A stretch of DNA of 22,603 bases, from positions 1-22,603 of IMG/VR virus record IMGVR_UViG_3300034023_000110; one strand, written 5' to 3'. The notes under the pieces are model-generated. The model searched no databases, was not told the DNA's origin, and was given only the letters and a program-made list of their open reading frames with translations. This DNA comes from a virus. Each line of letters starts with the position of its first letter. Position 1 is the first letter of the stretch. Below are positions 1 to 6,311 of this stretch, one piece after another. The position numbers and the translations under genes were made by a program.

Positions 1-1
1 C

Positions 2-97
2 GTTATCAATTCCTTGCGCCGCTTTAATGCCGCAGTGGCGCAAGGTTTACATGCGGCAGAAATCGCACTTGTGGAGGACAAGCTGACATGCAACTGA
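2..97 (+). CDS. C-terminal end of an unidentified protein (partial)
   Basis: An open frame enters from the left edge and ends at a TGA at 95-97, giving about 31 residues (VINSLRRFNAAVAQGLH... ending LTCN). The composition is helical and protein-like, whereas the other two frames give either an early stop or an unlikely Trp/Arg-rich peptide. It overlaps the start of the next gene by 10 bases, as do the other junctions in this cluster. Nothing in the visible part identifies a family. Confidence 0.55.
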   Translation, partial: VINSLRRFNAAVAQGLHAAEIALVEDKLTCN

Positions 98-270
98 CGT
101 TCTTTCTTGGCGTGCTTGTGGGCGCGGCCGCCGGCCTGACCGCCGCCCGGTTTTTGATCTGGCCGCCCCGCCCGTCTTTTACGCCCTTTGAACCCCCGCC
201 GGCATTGCCGACCGTGACCGCTCGACCTTTAACCCGACTGACTAACCGCAACAGGAGTGTAGAACTATGA
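88..270 (+). CDS. Small single-pass membrane protein
   Basis: A 60-aa protein of unknown family. Residues about 3-25 form a hydrophobic Ala/Gly/Leu segment consistent with a membrane anchor or uncleaved signal, followed by a Pro-rich stretch (about residues 26-45) and a basic tail. A GGAGGA sequence at 73-78 lies about 9 bases ahead of the ATG. Its TGA overlaps the next ATG in an ATGA arrangement at 267-270, so translation is probably coupled. A lysis-related or membrane accessory role is possible but not shown. Confidence 0.6.
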   Translation: MQLTFFLGVLVGAAAGLTAARFLIWPPRPSFTPFEPPPALPTVTARPLTRLTNRNRSVEL

Positions 271-473
271 GCTTGCAGAAGATGATTTCCGACATTGAAA
301 ACGAACGCGCGCACAACGGCGTTCTGGGTGAGACGTTTCAAGAACGGCTGAACGACATCAAGCGCCGCATGGCCGAAGAAATTGACGCTCTGGCAGATGA
401 ACTACGAACTGAGATAGCCGCGCGTGACAAGGCCCTCGAGCAAATCATCACGGGAGAACGCCCCAATGCCTGA
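267..473 (+). CDS. Small coiled-coil protein of unknown function
   Basis: A 68-aa, highly charged and almost entirely helical protein; residues about 20-62 (ERLNDIKRRMAEEIDALADE and onward) show the spacing of a coiled coil. An AGGAG at about 254 precedes the ATG by about 8 bases. It overlaps both neighbours (4 bases upstream, 8 bases downstream), which places it in one translationally coupled run with the membrane proteins on either side. I do not recognise the family. Confidence 0.65.
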   Translation: MSLQKMISDIENERAHNGVLGETFQERLNDIKRRMAEEIDALADELRTEIAARDKALEQIITGERPNA

Positions 474-606
474 GAACACGCCCCAATGGCTCTGGTACGC
501 CTTCTTTTTCGGCGGATCGCTCGGCGGCTGGGTGCTGGTTGCCCTGTGTGGTGTCGAGCTTGTGGCTGTCCTGCGTGACTGGCGACGGAAGGCGAGCGGC
601 AAATGA
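466..606 (+). CDS. Small single-pass membrane protein
   Basis: I chose the ATG at 466 over an upstream in-frame ATG at 424 because GGGAGAA at about 452-458 sits at proper distance and because the shorter form starts just before the preceding stop. The 46-aa product (MPENTPQWLWYAFF...) has one clear membrane segment at about residues 8-34 and a basic C-terminus (RDWRRKASGK), which suggests a cytoplasmic tail. Family unknown. Its TGA overlaps the ATG of a further tiny ORF at 603. Confidence 0.55.
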   Translation: MPENTPQWLWYAFFFGGSLGGWVLVALCGVELVAVLRDWRRKASGK

Positions 607-662
607 TAGTCCTCGCCGCTACCCTCGCCGCCGCCATCGTGGCCGCATGGCTTGACCTTTAG
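603..662 (+). CDS. Possible 19-aa membrane microprotein
   Basis: The ORF reads MIVLAATLAAAIVAAWLDL and starts in an ATGA overlap with the preceding gene, with a possible AAGGCGAG ribosome site about 9 bases upstream. It is almost wholly hydrophobic, long enough to span a membrane once. It ends four bases into the 3' end of the convergent primase gene. At this length it may be chance; the overlap style and hydrophobic pattern are the only support. Confidence 0.3.
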   Translation: MIVLAATLAAAIVAAWLDL

Positions 663-2968
663 GACTTGACGACCGTCAACCCCGGACCTGCGGCGTGCTC
701 GACCATGCGCCGCAGGTCGCTCTTATTGTAGGACTTGACCATATCAGGCCGCGCCCACAGGTTTTTCTTGGTCTGAAACTCGGTGGACTTGACCGCGCCG
801 AGGTCAATCCATCCGGCTTCTTTCAGACCGTGCAGCAGAGCCGCCTGCGGTATCTTCACGCCACCAGGTGCGCCCTGCTGGAGCGCGCTACACAGCTTGT
901 GGAAGGGCGACGCGATGACACCGGCCGCGAACTCACGCGACGGCTGGAGCACCTGCTCGATGACGTAGCTCTCTGCCATGCTGCGGCCCGTCTCAATCAG
1001 GCGCGTGCGGTAGTCCGTCCAAGGCGGCATGGCTTTCGGATTGAACGCTGACACGTCACGATCCGCCAGCCAGCGCCCGACCGCCTGCAAGCCGCCGCCC
1101 TTGTACCACTTCCACAGCGCCGCGGCGTCAGCCTTGGCCATCTTGGGCGCGTGTGACCAGATGCAGAACCAGCGCCGATCTTGAGACGGCAGCGACAGCG
1201 GCACCGGATCGTTGGTAAAGGCGAGGACGAACAAACGGTTGACCATGTCGTACGGGTGCAGGCCCTTGCGCTCGATGGTCAGCGTATCGGGCGGCGCTGC
1301 AATGATGGGCTTCAACTTGTTGGACAGCGCGCGGCGTTCCTTCGCCTCTGGTTCCTTCAACTCGTTCAGGATCAGGATTTCGCTTTCCAAGGCGTAGCCC
1401 CAACGGCTGTTAATGCCGTCAGCGTCCACCAGCCCGCGATTGCGCAAGCCTGGCCCGCAGACGCTCCAGATGAACGGATACCACAGCGTATCCTTGCCAC
1501 AGCCCTCATCGCCACCGTGCAAGATCGCGTGGTTGATCTTCACCTCCGGGTGCTGGAGCTTGTACGCCATGACGTCAAGGACATGCTCGCGCTCGACGTC
1601 GTCGGGGATCAGCAGCTTGGCATGGTCGAGCCACGGCGTGACATCCGCGCCACTGGCGACGCCAGACAGGTCAGGCCGGGCATCAACCCAACGGTTGCCA
1701 TAGACATCGCCGTCACGCGCCACCAGCACGCTCTCGCCCGCGGCATAGGTGACACCGCGCAGCACACGCCCGCCGGCCGCTTGGCGGTTCTCGTCGAAGC
1801 AGACGGACGGCTCGATCTGGCGGTTCGTGTGGATCGACTTGCAATCGACGTGACGGAACACCGCGTTGAAGGCGGACCGCGTCATCTCGCAGCGGTCGAT
1901 CATGTCGAAGTAGGTGCCATCCTCGACGACGTAGGCGAAACGAGTGAACCACTCGCGCTTTGTCAGGCGGCCCAGTTCCTTCCGGTCCACCTCGGCCACG
2001 ACCTCGGCCGCCACGTCGGGGAACTCCCGCGTCGGCTGGATCGCTTCCGCCACCTTAGCCATGCGCTCAGCGACTAGCTCCTCACGGAAGCCCGGTTGCA
2101 CTGATGGCCCGTTTTGTTCGCTAACCCATGCAAGGAACGCATTGCTGTCGAGGTGGTCGCAGTGCGCATGATAGCAGCAGAACGCGCGGTTGATCGGTGA
2201 GTACCGCGCCTCGATCTGGCCGTCCGTATGCTCGGCATGGTTCGGGCAGACGACGCCGCACCAGCCTTCAGCGTTGACCTGCGAGAGCACCAGCCCTTGA
2301 TCGGACAGCCAGCGGAGCACGCTGTCTGTGCCGGTGTCGCGGAGCTTGATCCCTTGGATGCTGGCGTTCTCGGCGGGCCCGGGCGTCACGCCCAGACCGG
2401 CGCAGATGTCGGCCAGCGTATACTCGCGGCCCGGATGGAACGCGACCAGACGGGCAAGGAAGCCGTCCTTGCCGGGCTTTAGGTTAGGCGAACCTGGCAG
2501 GCGGCAGTTGCGCACGGCATTGGTGGCGCCGGGATCGGTATAACCTGCCTCTGCAATGGCGGTGATGGCGGCGACAAACTCGCCCTTGGTTGGCTGTTCG
2601 CTGAAGGCGTAGCCCCATTGGAAGTTACCGGGCGACGTCTCGACGACCCACGTCGGCGAAACCGGCGGCTCCTTGGACTTGGTGCCGATGTCGTCAAGCA
2701 TCATGAAGAGGACATATTCGCAGTTGGCTGCGGAGGCGGACGGCTTGCCATCCGTAAAGCGCTCGGCAATGAAGCAGCCCGTGTTGATGAACCAGCTTTC
2801 GCCGTCCTTGCGCCTATGGCTGGGCAGGAACGCGGGCCATGTGAACTTGGGCGTGCCGTCGCGGTGTGTCACCTGCTCGCCGTCACGCATGACGGGCTTC
2901 TGGCGCACGATGAGCGCCGTCTCGCCGGTTGGGGCCAGCCCTGTCAGGTATTCCAGAAGGTCGATCAT
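659..2968 (-). CDS. Phage primase-helicase fusion (RepB-like primase plus DUF5906-type ATPase)
   Basis: A 769-aa replication protein expected to prime and unwind DNA at the phage fork. The N-terminal part (about residues 60-200) resembles archaeo-eukaryotic-type RepB primases: an acidic LDD pair near residue 90, the NFQWGYAF strand, and a R-x-PGS-x-N-x-K stretch. A zinc-binding region follows (CPNH near 241 and CCYHAHCDH near 268). The C-terminal half carries a Walker A-like GGDEGCGKDT near 489 and an NDP...DRRW sensor-type motif near 597, as in DUF5906 proteins such as the NrS-1 phage polymerase-primase. The frame stays open to 3091, but I place the start at 2968 because GAGGAAA lies just upstream and the protein then begins MIDLLEYLTG. 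The stop overlaps the convergent + strand ORF. Domain names are from memory of the families. Confidence 0.8.
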   Translation of the reverse strand: MIDLLEYLTGLAPTGETALIVRQKPVMRDGEQVTHRDGTPKFTWPAFLPSHRRKDGESWFINTGCFIAERFTDGKPSASAANCEYVLFMMLDDIGTKSKEPPVSPTWVVETSPGNFQWGYAFSEQPTKGEFVAAITAIAEAGYTDPGATNAVRNCRLPGSPNLKPGKDGFLARLVAFHPGREYTLADICAGLGVTPGPAENASIQGIKLRDTGTDSVLRWLSDQGLVLSQVNAEGWCGVVCPNHAEHTDGQIEARYSPINRAFCCYHAHCDHLDSNAFLAWVSEQNGPSVQPGFREELVAERMAKVAEAIQPTREFPDVAAEVVAEVDRKELGRLTKREWFTRFAYVVEDGTYFDMIDRCEMTRSAFNAVFRHVDCKSIHTNRQIEPSVCFDENRQAAGGRVLRGVTYAAGESVLVARDGDVYGNRWVDARPDLSGVASGADVTPWLDHAKLLIPDDVEREHVLDVMAYKLQHPEVKINHAILHGGDEGCGKDTLWYPFIWSVCGPGLRNRGLVDADGINSRWGYALESEILILNELKEPEAKERRALSNKLKPIIAAPPDTLTIERKGLHPYDMVNRLFVLAFTNDPVPLSLPSQDRRWFCIWSHAPKMAKADAAALWKWYKGGGLQAVGRWLADRDVSAFNPKAMPPWTDYRTRLIETGRSMAESYVIEQVLQPSREFAAGVIASPFHKLCSALQQGAPGGVKIPQAALLHGLKEAGWIDLGAVKSTEFQTKKNLWARPDMVKSYNKSDLRRMVEHAAGPGLTVVKS
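685..718 (+). terminator. Probable terminator of the left + strand operon, inside the antisense primase gene
   Basis: A perfect 11-bp inverted repeat, GACCTGCGGCG (685-695) and CGCCGCAGGTC (708-718), with a 12-base loop. In the + direction it is followed by GCTCTTATTGT, a weak T-rich tract. It lies 22 bases after the last + stop at 662 and within the last 20 codons of the - strand primase gene. In the - direction no T tract follows, so it more likely ends the + transcript. Confidence 0.5.
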
Positions 2969-2985
2969 GTTGTTTCCTCGTGTTC

Positions 2986-3144
2986 TTATTGGGCAGGTCG
3001 CGCGTTGGTGGTTAGACTGAGGGCCACCAACGCGCCTATATTTGAGGCCTTGCGGATCACTCGTGTTGCGTGTTTGCCATCCTGTAGACAAAGCTGCCGC
3101 AGTACCGCTGCGGCGCCGGATACCAGCACAACGCTGCTATTCAT
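2986..3144 (-). CDS. Small ORF between HNH 1 and the primase (52 aa)
   Basis: The ORF encodes MNSSVVLVSGAAAVLRQ and 35 more residues, begins two bases after the HNH 1 stop and is preceded by GGAAAGGG at good spacing. It ends 17 bases before the primase ATG. The N-terminal 17 residues are hydrophobic. Against it, the same DNA holds two perfect inverted repeats, so the region could instead be a structured noncoding leader. No family recognised. Confidence 0.35.
   Translation of the reverse strand: MNSSVVLVSGAAAVLRQLCLQDGKHATRVIRKASNIGALVALSLTTNARPAQ
3000..3035. repeat. 12-bp perfect inverted repeat upstream of the primase gene
   Basis: The arms GCGCGTTGGTGG (3000-3011) and CCACCAACGCGC (3024-3035) are perfect and separated by 12 bases. 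In the primase mRNA this would be a very stable hairpin about 32 bases before the ATG. No T tract follows on either strand, so a simple intrinsic terminator is unlikely; an operator, origin element or leader structure is possible. Confidence 0.7.
3096..3114. repeat. Second hairpin in the primase leader region
   Basis: The arms GCCGCAG (3096-3102) and CTGCGGC (3108-3114) form a perfect 7-bp stem with a 5-base loop. In the - direction it is followed by AGCTTTGTC, a poor terminator tail. With the repeat at 3000-3035 it makes this 178-base gap the most structured one in the replication module. Confidence 0.6.
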
Positions 3145-3146
3145 GT

Positions 3147-3644
3147 TCAGCCCTTTCCGCTACGATGCGAATGAAGTCGCTCTTCTGCGTTTGCGCGCGC
3201 GTCGCGCGCTTCTTCAGGCGAATTATACAGACCTATATGCTGCTGTTTGTAGTTTACGAAAATGTATGCTCGCCATTTGCGCCGGGCGGGCATCCAAGAT
3301 ACGCCCTTGTATCCACTTGTGTTATGCTTATGCCTTCGCACATTCTGCATGTTCTGCGCCCGCGTCGCTTCGCGCAGGTTTGATATGCGGTTGTCATTTT
3401 TCACTTCGTTGATGTGGTCTATGTCGTTATTTGGCCACTGACCGTAGTGGTACAGCCACGCTAAACGATGCGCCATGTACCGGCGGCCGTCTATATTCAA
3501 AACGATGTAGCCGTGATTTTGCCGCGTACCGGCAACGGTCAGCGCTTTATGACGACCGTGGCGCCCTACCGCTTTGCGGCGGATAAACAAGCCTGTATCC
3601 GCTTCATAGACAAATAACTCTTTAAGCTTCTCTTGCGTAACCAC
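3147..3644 (-). CDS. HNH homing-type endonuclease with AP2 DNA-binding domain (HNH 1)
   Basis: A 165-aa free-standing nuclease. The HNH core spans about residues 58-100: AHRLAWLYHYGQWP, then DIDHINEVKNDNRISNLREA with the conserved DH, N and DNR-x-x-NLR positions. An AP2-like DNA-binding module follows (SGYKGVSW to about residue 157). It starts with GTG at 3644, directly after the polymerase stop; the GGGAAAGGG of the polymerase's last codons is the likely ribosome site. Its last residues, RSGKG, nearly repeat the polymerase C-terminus RYGKG with other codons. Codons look more AT-ending than in the primase, in keeping with a mobile insertion between polymerase and primase. Likely role is homing into phages lacking it; the cleavage site is not visible. 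Confidence 0.9.
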   Translation of the reverse strand: MVTQEKLKELFVYEADTGLFIRRKAVGRHGRHKALTVAGTRQNHGYIVLNIDGRRYMAHRLAWLYHYGQWPNNDIDHINEVKNDNRISNLREATRAQNMQNVRRHKHNTSGYKGVSWMPARRKWRAYIFVNYKQQHIGLYNSPEEARDARANAEERLHSHRSGKG

Positions 3645-3647
3645 AAG

Positions 3648-5615
3648 TCACCCTTTCCCGTAACGAGCCATAACGGACGCTTCAGCGCCCAAGGGTAACG
3701 TAGCACACCAATCAGGCGGCGTACACATAATATCGACTAATATGTCTTTAGAACGTTCGGCGTCTGCTTTGTCGCACTCCAGCAAGACCTCATCATGGCA
3801 ATGCAATACGACTGCAAAGCCTTCCGCATCCAAGCGCCGCAGCGCATGGCGCAGGATGTCAGCCGCCACGGCCTGCGTGATGTTCTCGCACGCAAGGCCC
3901 TTCCATAACCGCGCGCGCGGCCACTGCTTGGCGTCCGCTGCCGGCTTCCACGATGCTTTCGCGTAGGTCACGCCATCCTCTTCGATAAGAGCGTAAGGGT
4001 AACAGAGAACGCGGCCACTCGGCAACGAGTACCAAAGATGAACACCGTCGAAATAATACTTGACACGTCCAGCGGGCATGATCGTCTTTGGATTGCGAAT
4101 GGCGCGCGTATAAGCAACCTCTAATTCAGACCAATAAGGCACTGACCACGGGTTGGCACGACGCCATGCGTCCACCATCTTGCGGCTTTCGCTCTCAGGC
4201 ATGATGATGCCATAGACGCGACCCATGGCACTGAAGGCACCGACGCCGCCGGCAAAGCCGCAGGCCAATTCCTGCACCTTGCCGACCTGGCGTTGGTCCT
4301 TCGTCACCTCGTCCACGCTGCACCGGAACGTTGCGGCTGCGTTGACCTTGTAGACGTCCTTACCCTTGCGGAACAGGTCGAGCTTCTCATCGCCGTCAGG
4401 GCCTGAGCACCATGGCGTGACGCGAGCCTCGATGGATGACCAGTCGGCCACGACGAAGGACTTGCCCTTGTCGGGGACCAGCGACGGGCGCAACATGGAC
4501 TTCAGCACATCCGTCACGCGCTTGCCGAACTGCGGCACGATGGAGTGCCGGCGCACCATGGCCTGCCGGACTAGTTCAGGCTCGTCGGCGCACTTCCGTG
4601 GAAAGTTGTGGACCTGGAGGCCATAGCTCGATGCTCGTCCAGTAGCCGAGCCGCCAGCGAATACAAACGCACCCCGGACGCGACAGTCTTGATCATCGCT
4701 AAGCGCTTCGGCTCGGCTAAACTTCGCCACGGACGATGCCCACACATCGTCCGCGCACTGCACCACCTCACGGACTTCCGGGGGTACTTCATCAGGGTTT
4801 TCCATTGCCAGCAGGTTTGCACGCACGGCCTTGTCGATGCTGACTTTCGCCTCGCCGTCCTTGTGGATTGTCATGATCTTGCGGGCTTCCGGCCCGACAC
4901 GCTCCCAGACCCACTCCCTCATGCGAGGGCTGCGGATGCTGCTGAGGCCAGTGATCTCCTGAAACGTGGCCTCGATCTCTTCCAGTTCCGCCGCCGCGTA
5001 GGTGATAGCAGATTGTGCTAGCGGCACGTCCAGCTTGACGCCACGGTCGTTGATGCGCTCGTTGACGTGATAGTCGGCCAGTTCCTCGTCCGTCAGGTCG
5101 CGCATGGACTGAGAGATAGCCCGCATGGCCTTGACGTCCTGCTCGCAGTACCGGATCATCTCGGCCATCAGGTCGGCGTCCTCACGGAACTGCCCATTGG
5201 CCTGCGGGATCGACAGCGCACGGATCAGCGCCGCGCCGCGATGGTCCTTCTTCATGCTGGCGCCAGCGAAACGGCCGACGTCTTCAAGGCTGCCCGGCGC
5301 GCAGTTGGCGCGGGCTTGTGTTGCAGTGCAGTAGAACTGCTCCAGCGCGGGCTCCGGCACACCGAAGTCGGGGCAGATGACGCACCAGAAAAATAGTCTC
5401 TCAAAGGCCGCGTTGTGCGCCCTGATCTGCCCGCGATGCAGTGCCACCCGCGTCGGAAACGGCTGGTCTGGCGTCCATGTGGTGACGTCCTCATCGTCGA
5501 AGGCGTAGGACATGCACAGCAGTTCGGTGCTGGGGTCTTGCGCATAATTATACACACCGCGGCTCGGCAAATCGCAGCGGCTGCGGCTTTCTAGGTCAAC
5601 CCAAAGGATGCTCAT
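3648..5615 (-). CDS. DNA polymerase, family A, with 3'-5' exonuclease domain
   Basis: A 655-aa replicative phage polymerase. The exonuclease domain looks intact: D7-x-E9 in WVDLESRS, NAAFE near residue 68 and YCEQD near 155. Polymerase motif A is VVADWSSIEAR near 392, motif B is in RQVGKVQELACGFAGG near 445, and motif C is LHCHDEVLLE near 607. The length suits the short phage PolA proteins found beside DUF2800-type nucleases. The ATG at 5615 has no Shine-Dalgarno sequence; a strong hairpin sits 7 bases upstream, and no in-frame alternative start lies in the 41-base gap. The final codons contain the ribosome site for HNH 1. Codons in roughly the last 150 residues are more AT-ending than in the first half. 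Confidence 0.95.
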   Translation of the reverse strand: MSILWVDLESRSRCDLPSRGVYNYAQDPSTELLCMSYAFDDEDVTTWTPDQPFPTRVALHRGQIRAHNAAFERLFFWCVICPDFGVPEPALEQFYCTATQARANCAPGSLEDVGRFAGASMKKDHRGAALIRALSIPQANGQFREDADLMAEMIRYCEQDVKAMRAISQSMRDLTDEELADYHVNERINDRGVKLDVPLAQSAITYAAAELEEIEATFQEITGLSSIRSPRMREWVWERVGPEARKIMTIHKDGEAKVSIDKAVRANLLAMENPDEVPPEVREVVQCADDVWASSVAKFSRAEALSDDQDCRVRGAFVFAGGSATGRASSYGLQVHNFPRKCADEPELVRQAMVRRHSIVPQFGKRVTDVLKSMLRPSLVPDKGKSFVVADWSSIEARVTPWCSGPDGDEKLDLFRKGKDVYKVNAAATFRCSVDEVTKDQRQVGKVQELACGFAGGVGAFSAMGRVYGIIMPESESRKMVDAWRRANPWSVPYWSELEVAYTRAIRNPKTIMPAGRVKYYFDGVHLWYSLPSGRVLCYPYALIEEDGVTYAKASWKPAADAKQWPRARLWKGLACENITQAVAADILRHALRRLDAEGFAVVLHCHDEVLLECDKADAERSKDILVDIMCTPPDWCATLPLGAEASVMARYGKG

Positions 5616-5622
5616 GGTGGTC

Positions 5623-5648
5623 GGGGGGCAGGCTGACGCCCACCCCCC
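5623..5648 (-). promoter_or_regulatory. mRNA hairpin immediately upstream of the polymerase start
   Basis: On the - strand RNA, six G-C pairs (5643-5648 with 5623-5628), two G-U wobbles and three further G-C pairs close a GUCA loop. The two wobble positions pair only in the - strand transcript, which points to an RNA-level structure. The stem ends 7 bases before the polymerase ATG and buries the only purine-rich SD-like run of the leader. It could control polymerase translation. Confidence 0.5.
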
Positions 5649-5656
5649 TGGCCCGC

Positions 5657-6298
5657 TTACGCGCTACGACGGCGGCGAACAGGGGCAGCGTCCGCTGCCG
5701 GATCACTCGCGGGCGTCTCGTCAGCCTGCCCGTCCAGACCGATCCACGACACGATCTCAAAGATCGGCGTGTAGATGCGGCCGTAGGACTTGTGGGTATA
5801 GTGCTCCTTCTTGAGGCGCACCACAGCCACAGGCTTCGTCTGGTCCTTCTCGACCTGCGCGGCGATGTCAAGGGCCAGCTTCTGGACGGCACGCTTGCCG
5901 CCCACGGAGGTCACGTTGTACGTCACCTCCAGCCCCTTGTCGTCGCCGCCCATGCACTTCAGGCTCATGCCCACCTGCAACTCCCAGCCACGCTTGGCAC
6001 CGGGTGGCGGCACGTCCATCTCCGGCAGCGGCTCAGCCACCGGCACCATCTTCTCGCCAAGCACGTCACCTTCGCCCCAAGCGATGTAGCCGTGGACGAA
6101 CGAGAACGGATTGACTGCCCAAGTGCTGTCGTCCTCGACCTCAGTCTGGTCAGCGCCGAACACCCAATGCCCGGTCTTGTCCATCTTGAGGATCGCCATG
6201 CCAGTGCCGCCGACCTCGCTCTCAAGAGAGCGCAGCGCGAAGGACAGGTTCTGGACGGAGGGGAGCTTGGCGTTACCAAAGTTTACGATGTCGTTCAT
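5657..6298 (-). CDS. Conserved phage protein, possible single-strand DNA-binding protein
   Basis: A 213-aa protein with no motif I can name. In related phage modules the gene between a DUF2800-type nuclease and a PolA polymerase is usually DUF2815, thought to bind single-stranded DNA, and this protein holds that place. Features that fit are a beta-rich middle with GIAW/GYIAW-like aromatic strands (HGYIAWGEGDVLG), a region of alternating strands up to about residue 190, and a disordered Ala/Asp-rich tail ending RRRRSA. The basic end differs from the acidic tails typical of bacterial SSB. AGGAGAAG precedes the ATG. The assignment rests on synteny. Confidence 0.45.
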   Translation of the reverse strand: MNDIVNFGNAKLPSVQNLSFALRSLESEVGGTGMAILKMDKTGHWVFGADQTEVEDDSTWAVNPFSFVHGYIAWGEGDVLGEKMVPVAEPLPEMDVPPPGAKRGWELQVGMSLKCMGGDDKGLEVTYNVTSVGGKRAVQKLALDIAAQVEKDQTKPVAVVRLKKEHYTHKSYGRIYTPIFEIVSWIGLDGQADETPASDPAADAAPVRRRRSA

Positions 6299-6311
6299 TG
6301 TCTTCTCCTGT

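Noticed and set aside
1181-2077. A 298-codon open frame on the + strand inside the primase gene
   Set aside because: Shadow of the primase coding sequence; no ribosome site and no recognisable domain.
3000-3035. The 12-bp inverted repeat as an ordinary terminator after HNH 1
   Set aside because: Neither strand has a T tract after the stem, and the primase gene 32 bases downstream needs transcription through it unless it has its own promoter.
2969-3091. Longer primase start at 3091
   Set aside because: The added 41 residues have no protein character, would run through the 12-bp hairpin, and the ATG at 2968 has a much better ribosome site.
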